This document shows positions 48,056 through 57,050 of a stretch of 64,000 bases of DNA, piece by piece. The notes beneath the pieces are model-generated. The model saw nothing but the letters and a program-made list of their open reading frames with translations, did no database searches and was not told where the DNA came from. Within the stretch, counting starts at the first letter, position 1. Each line of letters begins with the position of its first letter. The DNA lies in contig JAEPLP010000001.1 in NCBI GenBank assembly GCA_017644375.1, positions 248,001 through 312,000 of the forward strand. Direction: 5' to 3'. Made by a program: the position numbers and the translations under genes. Origin of the DNA: Prochlorococcus marinus CUG1435. Its GTDB lineage: Bacteria > Cyanobacteriota > Cyanobacteriia > PCC-6307 > Cyanobiaceae.

Positions 48056-49486
48056 ATGATAGATAATCTTTCAAGTAAAAGAAATATTAATCTTGTAATT
48101 GGATTAGGTAAATCTGGATTTTGGGCTGCCAAGTATTTGAGAAGCATCAATAAGAGAGTAATTGTTTGGGAAAGTAAAGATGGGATAGAATTCTTAGAAA
48201 GAAAAACAGCCTTAGAAGAGCTTAATATAATAGTTTCTCTAAATAAAGAATTTGTATTTGAAGAAATTCAACCTTTTGTGAAAGAGATTGAATCTGTTGT
48301 TGTAAGTCCATCAATACCTTATGACCATGCAACTATTATTGAATTAAAAAAAAAAGGAATTAGAGTAATTGGAGAAATTAATGTTGCATGGGAAATTTTA
48401 AAAGACACTAATTGGATAGGTATTACTGGCACTAATGGCAAGACTACTGTTACTCATTTACTAAGCCATATCCTCTGCAATACTGGAATATATGCTCCTT
48501 TTGCTGGAAATATTGGTACACCTTTATGTAAATATGCCTACTCCAAAAAAAACGAAAAAATTGATTGGGTTGTAGCTGAATTAAGCAGTTATCAAATAGA
48601 AATATCTCCTGAAGTAAAACCTAATATTGGAATCTGGACAACCTTCACAGAAGATCATCTTGAGAGACATAAAACACTTGAAAACTATTTCAACATAAAA
48701 AAAAGCTTGTTAGAAAAATCTGATTTTAGAATTTATAATTATGACGATAAAAACCTAAGAAATCACTACAATTCTCTATCAAGAGGGGTTTGGATAACAA
48801 CTAGTTTCGATAAATCAAATTTTATTCATTGCGATTATTGGATAGATGATCAAGCATACATTGTTGAGAGAGGGATGAAATTATTCAAACTTAAACATTT
48901 TTCTTTAAAAGGAATGCATAATCTTCAAAATCTTTTATTGGTAATTGCAGCAGCAAGAAAAGTTGGTTTATCAGGCAAGAAGATTAAAGATTCTTTATCT
49001 AATTACAAACAATTACCCCATAGGATGGAAACAATTTATAAAAATAATGATCTGGAAATCATTAACGATAGTAAAGCTACAAATTTTGACTCATCTATTG
49101 CGGGAATAAGTTCAATTGAAGGTCAAATAATAATCATTGCTGGGGGTAGATTAAAAGGCAATGAATATAGTGAGTGGATAAAAGTTTTAAAGAAAAAAGT
49201 TAGATGTGTTTTCCTTTTTGGAGAGAGCTCAAAAGTCCTAAAAATGGCGCTTATTAATGAAGGATTTAAAAAAAATATTTTTGAATTTTCAGAACTAGAA
49301 GAGCTTTTAAATTTTGTTTTTCATTATTTACAAAATAATAGGGTTGGAACATTATTATTCTCACCTTCATGCTCTAGTTTTGATCAATTTAAAAATTATG
49401 AAGAGCGTGGAGATTATTTCAAGAAACTAATAAGTGAAAAATTAAAGGTTAATAAATCCATTTTTTGTTCAAGTATCATTTCGTAA
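48056..49486 (+). CDS. murD: UDP-N-acetylmuramoylalanine-D-glutamate ligase
   Basis: About 476 residues from the ATG at 48056; a TTG at 48008 in the same frame would add 16 residues. The Mur ligase ATP site [19 protein letters not shown], the acidic [17 protein letters not shown] segment, and the C-terminal ligase motifs LPHRMETI and DSKATN are present. It adds D-glutamate to the peptidoglycan precursor in the cytoplasm. It diverges from the small helical gene, with about 100 bp between the two coding starts. Confidence 0.95.
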   Translation: MIDNLSSKRNINLVIGLGKSGFWAAKYLRSINKRVIVWESKDGIEFLERKTALEELNIIVSLNKEFVFEEIQPFVKEIESVVVSPSIPYDHATIIELKKKGIRVIGEINVAWEILKDTNWIGITGTNGKTTVTHLLSHILCNTGIYAPFAGNIGTPLCKYAYSKKNEKIDWVVAELSSYQIEISPEVKPNIGIWTTFTEDHLERHKTLENYFNIKKSLLEKSDFRIYNYDDKNLRNHYNSLSRGVWITTSFDKSNFIHCDYWIDDQAYIVERGMKLFKLKHFSLKGMHNLQNLLLVIAAARKVGLSGKKIKDSLSNYKQLPHRMETIYKNNDLEIINDSKATNFDSSIAGISSIEGQIIIIAGGRLKGNEYSEWIKVLKKKVRCVFLFGESSKVLKMALINEGFKKNIFEFSELEELLNFVFHYLQNNRVGTLLFSPSCSSFDQFKNYEERGDYFKKLISEKLKVNKSIFCSSIIS

Positions 49487-49572
49487 TTTTCAGGTCGGTC
49501 ATCACAACCGTTTACCCCCTAGCAAATATTCACTTAATTAGTTAGATTTTGACTATAAATTAACTACTAGCA

Positions 49573-49887
49573 ATGAGTGAATCTAACAATTTACCTCAAG
49601 CAATAAGTCATAAAAAATTAAGTTACTTGATGCTTAAGGCACAAAAGGATGCTCATTTTTCTGATGAATTAGCAGAAATAGAAAGCCCCGAAAAAAGAGA
49701 ATTTGAAGAGTTAATAAACAATTGGGAAGCTTCAACTAAGAAGGTAGTTAATGAGTTATCAAAAAGAAAAGAGAATTTACTAAAAGATAAATCACCAAAT
49801 TCTTTAATTGCACTTGGTGCTATGGAAGTTCACCTTAATATGGCTTTGCAAGCCTTAAATGCATTTAATAAAGGAGTTGATGGGTAA
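49573..49887 (+). CDS. Conserved hypothetical soluble helical protein
   Basis: A 104-residue protein, mostly helical and charged, with a conserved-looking middle PEKREFEELINNWEASTKKV and a C-terminal hydrophobic stretch LIALGAMEVHLNMALQALNA. It starts at an ATG 86 bp after murD. I do not recognise the family; small helical proteins of this type are common in picocyanobacteria. It is convergent with the pirin gene, 14 bp apart. Confidence 0.7.
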   Translation: MSESNNLPQAISHKKLSYLMLKAQKDAHFSDELAEIESPEKREFEELINNWEASTKKVVNELSKRKENLLKDKSPNSLIALGAMEVHLNMALQALNAFNKGVDG

Positions 49888-49901
49888 AAGTAAAAGACTA
49901 A

Positions 49902-50633
49902 TTATAAGGAAGGCATCGAAAATAAGAGAAAATCTAAGTCTTTTTCAGTATCTATAGAGACATCATCAAAATAATCAATTTCAAATCCCAAGCCATCTCC
50001 AGATTCGAGAAATATATTTGAATTAGAGTCTTTACTTTTTAATAAAAGATTACCTTCTATTATTTGTATCCAATTATATTTATCGATTTTTAGTGGCAAT
50101 TTTTTTTCTTTAATTTGTTTATATTTACAACGCCATAAAGAGATACTTTGATTTAGAAAAAGCTTGTTATTTTTACCGTCTTTGTAATTAAAAATAAGAT
50201 TATCCCACAACTTTTCATTTAATGAAATTTGATCATATCGGGGTTTGATATTTTCTTTTTGAGGGTATACCCAAATCTGGAACAACTTACAGGTCTCATT
50301 TTCTTCGTTCTTCTCGCTATGAGAGATTCCAGTACCTGCAGACATAACTTGTACTTCATCTTTGTAAATTTTTCCAAGATTATTTAACGAGTCTCTATGA
50401 GTTATTGCTCCTTTTGTTACGACAGTAATTATTTCCATATTTACATGAGAATGTGTATTAAATCCTGCATTAGGAGAAATAATATCTTCATTTATAACTC
50501 TAATTTTTCCAAAATTATCCCATTTTTGATCTCTATGCTCTGCGAAAGAAAATGAATGCATCGAATTTAGCCATTCTCTAGTTGATCTAAATCTTTCGTG
50601 AGATTTTCTAATTTTAATTATTTTAAAAGACAT
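49902..50633 (-). CDS. Pirin family protein (bicupin)
   Basis: A 243-residue two-domain cupin. The N-terminal pirin signature is RDQKWDNFGKIRVINEDII then the metal-binding NTHSHVNMEIITVVTKGAI with two histidines and the HRDSLN site, and the second cupin follows. Pirins bind iron and some act as quercetinases or as transcription cofactors. The start MSFKIIKIRKSHERFRST is typical. Role in this organism unknown. Confidence 0.87.
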   Translation of the reverse strand: MSFKIIKIRKSHERFRSTREWLNSMHSFSFAEHRDQKWDNFGKIRVINEDIISPNAGFNTHSHVNMEIITVVTKGAITHRDSLNNLGKIYKDEVQVMSAGTGISHSEKNEENETCKLFQIWVYPQKENIKPRYDQISLNEKLWDNLIFNYKDGKNNKLFLNQSISLWRCKYKQIKEKKLPLKIDKYNWIQIIEGNLLLKSKDSNSNIFLESGDGLGFEIDYFDDVSIDTEKDLDFLLFSMPSL

Positions 50634-50721
50634 AAATACTAAGAAATAAATATGGTGTATTTGTGTAAATTAAATATTTTTTAAAAATTATAAATTATGA
50701 ATAAGTGAAATTACTTTTTAT

Positions 50722-50850
50722 TTATTTATTGATTTTACTTTGTGCTTTATTTGCTTTATTAATTATTTTTTTTGCTTCTTCTCTTGTAGAACATTTTTCT
50801 GCTTCAACATTCAAGTTTTTTAGTTTATTTAATTGCTTTGAAATTTTCAT
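50722..50850 (-). CDS. Small basic soluble protein
   Basis: A 42-residue peptide starting MKISKQLNKLKNLNVEAEKC, continuing STREEAKKIINKANKAQSKINK: ten lysines, one cysteine, no membrane span. Both start (ATG at 50850) and stop are clear and it lies alone between the pirin and DUF1643 genes. Its helical, charged nature and the clean frame argue for a real gene, but it is short and I know no family, so this is tentative. Confidence 0.5.
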   Translation of the reverse strand: MKISKQLNKLKNLNVEAEKCSTREEAKKIINKANKAQSKINK

Positions 50851-50932
50851 GTTAGGTTAACTTAACAAATAGAAATTAACACATATTTAATGTAATAGCT
50901 AAAAATACTAGTTTGCATTTGAGCCTTACTAC

Positions 50933-51469
50933 CTAAAAATAAGATTGGAGGATGGAATCATCAGAACAATATAGAGGGTGTATTGGATTATCTTTGATTG
51001 TTTTCTTAATTAAAAGCGGTCCAAGAGGATTATCAAAATTATTTTTCCTGATTGAGTTATATTGCATTATTTGTTTCGATATTCTTTTATTTCTATTTAG
51101 AAATTTACCTTTGTTACCCCAACCTAACCATAAATCACAATTTTTACTTTCAGACCAGTGTTTTAAGTTTTTATAAATATGACTATTGTTTAGATAACCT
51201 ACAGGGTTTTTATGTTTAAAAAGTTTTTCTGGTTTGCTTGAAATAAGAGCAAATAGATTTATTAATTTTACTTTGCCGTAATTATTGTTTTTCGAAATTT
51301 TGATTATCTTTTTTGTTGTGTTGTCCAAGAAAACTTCATCCGATAATGAGGGATTTAAACCAATAAAGATAATCTCTTTTTTAGATTTAGAAATCTTATA
51401 ACTTAAACTCCATCTATATAGTTTGTTAGCACTTATTAAACAATTTCTTTCTAGAAATAAATTATTCAA
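50933..51469 (-). CDS. DUF1643 family protein
   Basis: A 178-residue protein with the DUF1643 core IFIGLNPSLSDEVFLDNTTK, VKLINLFALISSKP and CDLWLGWGNKG. DUF1643 proteins are small, uracil-glycosylase-like in overall layout and have no assigned function; a nucleic-acid or nucleotide role is a guess. The last third is lysine/asparagine-rich. Its start overlaps the DUF2214 stop by 4 bp (ATGA type), so the two are translationally coupled. Confidence 0.8.
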   Translation of the reverse strand: MNNLFLERNCLISANKLYRWSLSYKISKSKKEIIFIGLNPSLSDEVFLDNTTKKIIKISKNNNYGKVKLINLFALISSKPEKLFKHKNPVGYLNNSHIYKNLKHWSESKNCDLWLGWGNKGKFLNRNKRISKQIMQYNSIRKNNFDNPLGPLLIKKTIKDNPIHPLYCSDDSILQSYF

Positions 51470-51957
51470 ACTAAACCTACACCTCGAGCCATGAGAGTGG
51501 CAAACAAAGGTATTGTTGCAAAGCCCACTAATTCAGTAGTAATGATTAGTCTGAACCTCTTAACTAGATTTTCAGATATTTCAGGTAATTTATTTTTACT
51601 TAAAGGAATGGCCCATAAGATATAGGTTGTTGTTGGATATAAAGAAAGTAGACCCACCAGAATGTAAAGGGAAACTTTTATCCAGAAAACAGGATTACCT
51701 GTATAAAAATCACCTCCTTGACCAAAATACTTAACACGCAAAATACCAGTAACTAATATTGCAACTCCTGCCAAACCATAGACCACATCTGCAATTATCA
51801 TTGAAATCGTCTCATTTCTATTAAGACCTACTTTGAGAGTCAATCTTTCAAATAAAAGAGAACCGAAACACAATATAATTCCTAAATAATGAACATATGC
51901 TACTAATGCACTTTTAGCAATTTCACCTGTTAATAAAGTTCCTAATAACATTTTCAA
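51466..51957 (-). CDS. DUF2214 family membrane protein
   Basis: A 163-residue protein with about four hydrophobic helices: VAYVHYLGIILCFGSLLFE with the conserved H near residue 23, VVYGLAGVAILVTGILRVKY, WIKVSLYILVGLLSLYPTTTY and the C-terminal span. This resembles DUF2214, predicted membrane proteins in which conserved histidines could hold a cofactor. It is followed by DUF1643 with a 4-bp overlap. Function unknown. Confidence 0.8.
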   Translation of the reverse strand: MKMLLGTLLTGEIAKSALVAYVHYLGIILCFGSLLFERLTLKVGLNRNETISMIIADVVYGLAGVAILVTGILRVKYFGQGGDFYTGNPVFWIKVSLYILVGLLSLYPTTTYILWAIPLSKNKLPEISENLVKRFRLIITTELVGFATIPLFATLMARGVGLV

Positions 51958-52039
51958 GTCAAAATTTATACAATACTAACTACCAAACAAAGAATTTGTT
52001 TAGAAAATAGATTAAACAATAAAAAGCAGGTTAATGATT

Positions 52040-52789
52040 CTAGGACTCTAAAAACCTTTTTTGACCATCTTCAAAAAAATCGTTTTTATTCCACACTTCG
52101 ATTACATCTGGGAAATGTTTTTCCATACAATTATCACAAACCCCATGACTGAATCTAATATCACTAATTTTCGAAAGATATTTTTCTAAATGCATCCAAT
52201 CGCCCTCCTTATTCTTCACTTCTCTGCAATATGAACATACAGATAAAATCCCTTCCTGTTTATGCAAATTAGATAAAGCATCTAGCAAATTTAAAGACTT
52301 TTTTCTAAGCTCTAAAAATGAAACTATTTGCTTGGATAATAATTCCATAATATTAAATTGTTGTGTAGTTAGATTTCCTGGCTTTCTGTCTATTACACAC
52401 AGAGTTCCAAGCTTATTACCATCACTATTTCTAAGGGGAAAGCCTGCATAAAAACGAATCTTTGGGTCTCCAGTTACCAATGGATTATTTATAAATCTTT
52501 CATCTTGGAAAGCATCATGAATAATTAGTGGACTATTTTCTTTTATTGCATGTGTACAAAAAGACCAATCTCTTCTAGTTTCTGATATTTGAAGCCCTAT
52601 TTTGGATTTAAACCATTGTTTATCTTTGTCTACCAAAGTCATTAAAGAAATAGGCACATTACAGGTTGTAGCAGCAATTTTTGTAATATCGTCATAACAT
52701 GATTCTGGCTTGGTTCCCAAAATCCTATATTCTGCTAAAGCTTTTAATCTTCTTTCCTCTTCTTCTTTTTTTGATACAAGATTCTGCAT
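52040..52789 (-). CDS. GAF-domain protein with C-terminal cysteine (zinc-type) motif
   Basis: A 249-residue cytoplasmic protein. A GAF domain (about 30-165) with IAATTCNVPISLMTLVDKDKQWFKSK and PLRNSDGNKLGTLCVIDRK follows the N-terminal helix LKALAEYRIL. The last 60 residues hold CSYCREVKNKEGDW and FSHGVCDNCMEKHFPD: two CxxC pairs that look like a zinc site, seen at the ends of some response-regulator and GAF proteins. No output domain such as HisKA or GGDEF is present. It may bind a small ligand or chromophore; this is inference. Confidence 0.82.
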   Translation of the reverse strand: MQNLVSKKEEEERRLKALAEYRILGTKPESCYDDITKIAATTCNVPISLMTLVDKDKQWFKSKIGLQISETRRDWSFCTHAIKENSPLIIHDAFQDERFINNPLVTGDPKIRFYAGFPLRNSDGNKLGTLCVIDRKPGNLTTQQFNIMELLSKQIVSFLELRKKSLNLLDALSNLHKQEGILSVCSYCREVKNKEGDWMHLEKYLSKISDIRFSHGVCDNCMEKHFPDVIEVWNKNDFFEDGQKRFLES

Positions 52790-52908
52790 TAATCTTCACC
52801 AATAATTAAAACTTTAAAATTAAAGTTTCTCCAAAAAACTTTTTCCTTCTAATACTTAATAAAAAAAAGATAAACTTATTGAATTGTTACTTACTGATTT
52901 ATTACTTA

Positions 52909-54228
52909 TTAATTTATTATTGATTGATTTAGCTTTGAGACTGCCATCCCAGCGATCCATCCACTTGTCCAACAATGTTGAAAATTAAATCCACCAGTGA
53001 TACCGTCAACATCCAAAACCTCTCCAGAAAAAAATAATCCTGGACAAATTAAGCTCTCCATACTTTTAAAATTAACCTCATTAATTTTTATGCCTCCGGA
53101 AGTAACAAATTCCTCTCCAAATGGACCTTTGCCTGAAATTATATATTTATCCCTCATTAGAGTATTTATCATTTTCTCTCTTTCATCAGCAAGTAAATCA
53201 GCCCACTTTTTATCTTTATCAATTCCTATTTTCTTTAATAAAAAAATCCATAATCTTTTTGTTAATAGTGGAACAGGTCTACTATTAATAAGATTCACCT
53301 TGCCTTTATTTAATCTTAAATAATTAACTTTTTCTTTTAACTCCTCATAACTGAAAGAAGACCATTTAATGATTAGATTAAATTTATATTTTTGGCTATA
53401 AAGTTCCCTCGCTGCAATTGATGAAAGTTTTAATACTGCTGGCCCACTAAACCCCCAATGCGTTATTAGTAAATCGCCTCTATTTTGAAAATTCTTATTG
53501 TTTAATTTAATTTCTATATCTATGCCCTTTATCGATACCCCACTACATTCATCCAAATTTGGTTCTTTTGTAGAAAAAGTAAAAAGCGATGGTACAGGTT
53601 TAACAATGGTGTGACCAAGATTTTGAGCTAATTTATATCCGCTTGGATTACCTCCAGTTGAAAGAATAATATTTTTTGCAGTTACCTTTGCTTTTTTTAG
53701 ACTAAAAATATTAAATATATTATCTGGAGTTTTTGAAATTTCTTTTACAAAAAATTTTGTTAATATCTCCACGTTTTTTGATAAAGCACTTTTTCTCAAA
53801 CAATCAATAACATCTGAAGAAGAATTAGACACTGGGAATACTCTTAAATCTCCCTCAATTTTTAATTTTAACCCTTTTTTTTCAAACCAATCATAAACAT
53901 CTCCAGCAGCAAAACGATTAAATGATTCCAAGAGCTGAATCCCACCTCTTGGGTAATTCTCAACTAGTTCATTCGGTATCCATGTAGCATTAGTGACGTT
54001 ACACCTTCCCCCTCCACTAATCCTTATTTTCTCCATAAGTTTTGAAGTTCCTTCAAGAATTATTATTCTTTTTACTCCATTTTCAGCAGCAGTTATTGCT
54101 GTCATAAAACCTGCTGCACCGCCTCCTATAACTGCTAAATCAAAAGGTTCCAAAAACTTATCATTCAATATGCTTCTTTCTGATAATAGCAGGGAGTTAC
54201 AAAGAAAAATTATTCCAAAAACTATCAA
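52909..54228 (-). CDS. HI0933/BaiN-type flavoprotein oxidoreductase
   Basis: A 439-residue FAD protein. The dinucleotide site DLAVIGGGAAGFMTAITAAENG is near residue 32, followed by the family signature ISGGGRCNVTNA, LSTGGNPSGYKLAQNLGH and the C-terminal GEVLDVDGITGGFNFQHCWTSG. The family resembles aminoacetone oxidase/BaiN flavoproteins; the substrate is not known. The frame is open above the conserved core, with possible starts in the first 30 residues, so the N-terminus is uncertain. Confidence 0.85.
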   Translation of the reverse strand: MIVFGIIFLCNSLLLSERSILNDKFLEPFDLAVIGGGAAGFMTAITAAENGVKRIIILEGTSKLMEKIRISGGGRCNVTNATWIPNELVENYPRGGIQLLESFNRFAAGDVYDWFEKKGLKLKIEGDLRVFPVSNSSSDVIDCLRKSALSKNVEILTKFFVKEISKTPDNIFNIFSLKKAKVTAKNIILSTGGNPSGYKLAQNLGHTIVKPVPSLFTFSTKEPNLDECSGVSIKGIDIEIKLNNKNFQNRGDLLITHWGFSGPAVLKLSSIAARELYSQKYKFNLIIKWSSFSYEELKEKVNYLRLNKGKVNLINSRPVPLLTKRLWIFLLKKIGIDKDKKWADLLADEREKMINTLMRDKYIISGKGPFGEEFVTSGGIKINEVNFKSMESLICPGLFFSGEVLDVDGITGGFNFQHCWTSGWIAGMAVSKLNQSIIN

Positions 54229-54331
54229 AAAAATAAATAAAAAACTTCATAATAAATAGCTGCAATTCACTTATTTTAAAATTTCTAAAAAAATCAACGC
54301 AGTCGTTATTTTTATGCTTTAACTTAATTAA

Positions 54332-54568
54332 ATGAGTCTGATTTTTTCTTACGTTAAATATTCTGAGGCCAGTTTTCCAATGACTGGTCAATATACTGCT
54401 CTTCTTTTAATAACTTCTGTTATTTGGGTTTTACTTTGGGTTGGATATAGACAAAATAAGATAAATGATGAGATCAAGAAAAAAGAAAAAGAAGAAAGAA
54501 TTAATGCGAAAGTGCAAAGAAGAAAGAAGTTAGAAAGTTTATATCCTAGTAATAAAAAAACTGTTTAG
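54332..54568 (+). CDS. Small membrane protein with SLYP tail
   Basis: A 78-residue frame; a second ATG at 54380 (MTGQYTALLLITSVIWVLLW) would give 62 residues and is the better start because it leads into the single membrane helix. A long charged coiled-coil helix follows (KKKEKEERINAKVQRRKKLESLYP). The C-terminus ESLYPSNKKTV resembles the protein at 43623. Function unknown. Confidence 0.65.
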   Translation: MSLIFSYVKYSEASFPMTGQYTALLLITSVIWVLLWVGYRQNKINDEIKKKEKEERINAKVQRRKKLESLYPSNKKTV

Positions 54569-54593
54569 AATTAACAATTTATCTTAAGTAAAT

Positions 54594-54692
54594 ATGCAAA
54601 AAAATAATTTCAAATCACTAATTCAGTACTTACCAGGGATTTTGATTCTTGTTTATGTATTCTCTTTAGCATTTACTCAATTTATAAGATAA
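54594..54692 (+). CDS. Tiny single-span membrane protein (32 aa)
   Basis: A 32-residue peptide starting MQKNNFKSLIQYLPGILILV and continuing YVFSLAFTQFIR: a polar start, one hydrophobic helix and a basic end, the layout of small photosystem or cytochrome subunits and of many picocyanobacterial micropeptides. It lies 25 bp after the SLYP-tail gene and 21 bp before the EamA gene, in an apparent operon. No known subunit is recognised. Confidence 0.5.
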   Translation: MQKNNFKSLIQYLPGILILVYVFSLAFTQFIR

Positions 54693-54713
54693 AATTTCTA
54701 AAAATTACTCGTT

Positions 54714-55586
54714 TTGATTGGAATCCTATCTGCTTTTGGAGCTGCTGCATCTTGGACTTATGCTTGCTTTATTTGGCGCTCGCAAACTCAGAAATATAAA
54801 ACAATAGATATTAATTTAATAAAAAATATAATAGCTTTTTTAGTTTTTACACCTGCCTTTATTAGTATTAGTTCTACAACTGAATTAAAAAACATATTTA
54901 TCCTATTAGTTAGTGGAATAATAGGTATTGGTTTAGGTGATACTTTCTACCTAAAGTCATTACAAACAATCGGTACAAGAAAAACTTTATCTGTAGAAAC
55001 TCTTTCTCCGTTAATGGCTGCTTTTTCAGGGGAAATTTTTATTAATGAAGATTTAACAATTAAATCATGGGTTGGGTTAATCATAGTATCGATTTCGCTA
55101 TTCATAATTCTCAAAAAAGGGAATGATTTTAAAGATGAAAACTCACCTTTATTAGAAAAAAATAATTTTAAGATTTTTGCTTTTCCTTTTTTATCAGTTT
55201 TATGTGCTGTTCTTGGAGGTCTTTTTTCAAGGATTGTTTTCCTACAAAGCAATTTATCACCTTTCATTACAACTGAGATAAGATTAATAGGTGCAATAAT
55301 TTTTTTAATAACTTTAAAAGGGTTTAAGATCAATTTTTTCTTAAAAAACATAGAAAAAAAAGAACAAAAAAAATTTTTGCTTTCAATACTTCTTGGAACC
55401 AATATAGGAATATTGCTACAACAAATTGTATTTAAAACTCTTCCCATAGGAATAGGTTGGGCATTATTAAGCACATCTCCAGTAATTTCTTTACTTTTCG
55501 CTAAGAATGAGGAAAGAGAAATTACCAAAAAAATAATATTTTTTACTTGTTTTTTATTTTTTGGCTTAACATTAATAATTATTTAA
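54714..55586 (+). CDS. EamA/DMT-superfamily permease
   Basis: A 290-residue protein with about ten transmembrane helices in two repeats of five, the EamA arrangement: IGILSAFGAAASWTYACFI at the start and the GIGLGDTFYLKSLQTIGTRK loop ahead of SVETLSPLMAAFSGE. The second half includes LGTNIGILLQQIVFKTLPIG. Such permeases export amino acids, nucleotides or other metabolites; substrate unknown. The start is TTG at 54714. Confidence 0.85.
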   Translation: MIGILSAFGAAASWTYACFIWRSQTQKYKTIDINLIKNIIAFLVFTPAFISISSTTELKNIFILLVSGIIGIGLGDTFYLKSLQTIGTRKTLSVETLSPLMAAFSGEIFINEDLTIKSWVGLIIVSISLFIILKKGNDFKDENSPLLEKNNFKIFAFPFLSVLCAVLGGLFSRIVFLQSNLSPFITTEIRLIGAIIFLITLKGFKINFFLKNIEKKEQKKFLLSILLGTNIGILLQQIVFKTLPIGIGWALLSTSPVISLLFAKNEEREITKKIIFFTCFLFFGLTLIII

Positions 55587-55663
55587 TCTAAGAGTTAATG
55601 TAATAAATACTCATGTTAATAGAAATCAGATTAAATAAAATTATTATGTAAAAACTCAGAAAA

Positions 55664-55780
55664 ATGAAAATTTTAAAGAAAAAAAGACTTGGAACAATGG
55701 AGGTTTATTTTATTTTTTTAAGCTGTATTTATGTAGGATTTATAGGTTATAAATCTCTATTAAATATTTTATTTACTTGA
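55664..55780 (+). CDS. Tiny single-span membrane protein (38 aa)
   Basis: A 38-residue peptide starting MKILKKKRLGTMEVYFIFLS and continuing CIYVGFIGYKSLLNILFT. The basic start (KKKR) and single helix predict an inner-membrane or thylakoid peptide with its N-terminus inside. It follows the EamA gene by about 80 bp and reads toward the convergent small gene at 55783, with two bases between the stops. No family recognised. Confidence 0.5.
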   Translation: MKILKKKRLGTMEVYFIFLSCIYVGFIGYKSLLNILFT

Positions 55781-55782
55781 GA

Positions 55783-55917
55783 TTAATTAATTCTTTGGAA
55801 TGATTTAATCAACTTACCGCCATCTTGATCATCATCATCGTTTGAAGCGAAAAAAATAAAAAATATCCCAAGAGAAGCTATAGATAATGAAATTGACAAT
55901 ACAGAAAGCTCGTCCAT
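55783..55917 (-). CDS. Small membrane protein with acidic DDDDQDGG motif
   Basis: A 44-residue peptide: a hydrophobic helix (LSVLSISLSIASLGIFFIFF), then the acidic motif NDDDDQDGG and a short basic tail KLIKSFQRIN. The same motif ends the membrane part of the protein at 57051, so they are probably paralogues. The stop is 3 bp from that of the convergent gene. The acidic run could bind a divalent metal; this is inference. Confidence 0.55.
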   Translation of the reverse strand: MDELSVLSISLSIASLGIFFIFFASNDDDDQDGGKLIKSFQRIN

Positions 55918-56034
55918 AAATTTTAATTTTTTTTATGATAAACCAAAAAAAATAAAAGACAGTAAAAAAAAACACATTCTTGCAAATATAAATTTCCTTT
56001 ATTTGTAAAATAAAAAAAATATCCTAATTATTTC

Positions 56035-56309
56035 GTGAAAGTTATAATCACTTCCCCTTGTAGTGCAGGCATAATAATTCATTATGAAATAAAAAGTTGG
56101 CCTATTTGGGAATGTGAGCCAAGAAATTTCAATGGAATTACGATGATAAAGAAACTTGCTTAATTCTTGAAGGCCAAGCGAAAATTAGTACGAAAAACGG
56201 TGACATTTATTTTATTAAAGCTGGAGATCTTGTTGAGTTTCCTGCTGGACTTGACTGCTAATGGGAAATAACAAAAAGTATTAAAAAACATTATCGATTG
56301 GGCAGCTAG
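56035..56309 (+). pseudogene. Decayed cupin (DUF861/EutQ-like) gene
   Basis: A GTG at 56035 opens a frame reading KVIITSPCSAGIIIHYEIKS then WPIWECEPRNF, a close match to the start of small cyanobacterial cupins. The frame then fails: after CEPR one base must be skipped to recover the typical FQWNYDDKETCLILEGQAKI, and the frame carrying KAGDLVEFPAGLDC meets TAA before WEI, continuing afterwards as TKSIKKHYRLG. Thus one frameshift and one in-frame stop break a protein of about 90 residues. The recovered pieces cover the whole cupin fold. Confidence 0.8.
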
Positions 56310-56401
56310 ATTTAAGAAATAAGATTTTTTCTTTCTTTACTGCTAAGTCAATGCAGATAACATATGTTTAATAAATAATTTTCAAAAGGGGGACTAATAT
56401 T

Positions 56402-56572
56402 ATGCCTTTTACTGATCAAGAATATTTTGAGGTTATTGAAAAAAACGAAATAGTAAAAAAAGCTTTTGAAAATATTAAGCAAATTTGCATTGATTTGCAA
56501 AAACAAACAAATTGTCCTGAAGAGGACCTAAAAGATTTTCTTGAGTTTATTTCTAAAAAATGGAATAAGTAA
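56402..56572 (+). CDS. Small soluble helical protein (56 aa)
   Basis: A 56-residue acidic protein, starting MPFTDQEYFEVIEKNEIVKK and ending FLEFISKKWNK, with two cysteines (ICIDLQKQTNC). Secondary structure looks all helical. The ATG at 56402 has a GGGG stretch upstream (gggggacta) that may serve in ribosome binding. No family recognised. It sits after the cupin remnant on the same strand. Confidence 0.5.
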   Translation: MPFTDQEYFEVIEKNEIVKKAFENIKQICIDLQKQTNCPEEDLKDFLEFISKKWNK

Positions 56573-56637
56573 TAATTAACAAGCCTTTAAAGAATACTAG
56601 ATTTAAATCTCAATTTAGTTTTTTCACAGAATCAGTT

Positions 56638-56769
56638 CTAATCTAATTCCCTTTTTGGTTTTGTATTGATACTGGAAGTTCCCTTAGCAGCAGAAACAAA
56701 GAAAAAGAAGCCTACAATTCCTGATATACCAAATATCGCAGCCAAAGGATCAAAAGTGAAAGAAAACAT
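56638..56769 (-). CDS. Small single-span membrane protein
   Basis: A 43-residue peptide from the ATG at 56769 (MFSFTFDPLAAIFGISGIVG), one helix followed by a KGTSSINTKPKRELD tail. The frame is open for 17 more codons above (to 56820), but the shorter start matches the local pattern of tiny membrane proteins. FDPLAAIFGISGIVGFFFF looks like the helix of a thylakoid micropeptide. No family recognised. Confidence 0.55.
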   Translation of the reverse strand: MFSFTFDPLAAIFGISGIVGFFFFVSAAKGTSSINTKPKRELD

Positions 56770-57050
56770 AGAATTTATAAAATCAAGATAAATAATAGTT
56801 TTTGAATCAAAATTGCACAATTATTGTTAAGTATAAAAAATAACAATAACGCGATTCATTATGTCATTATTAGTTTCTCATAAGGTTCAACAAAATTATT
56901 ATTTACATTCATATTGAAGAATAAAAATATCAATAAATACTAAAGATTTATTCTTGGGACAGAGAAAAGTTTAAAAAATATTTATAGAAATATTGAATAA
57001 CACTTCCCGGAGGATCCACAATTGTTGTTTCTTTAGATTAATATCAATCC

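Noticed and set aside
54947-55528. 193-codon open frame opposite the EamA gene
   Set aside because: It lies fully within the permease on the other strand, has no recognisable domain, and its composition reflects the reverse of a membrane gene.
56821-57050. Short peptides in the spacer before 57051, including an 18-codon frame and a GGAGG run at 57009
   Set aside because: The frames are too short and the GGAGG run is not at a workable distance from the ATG at 57051.
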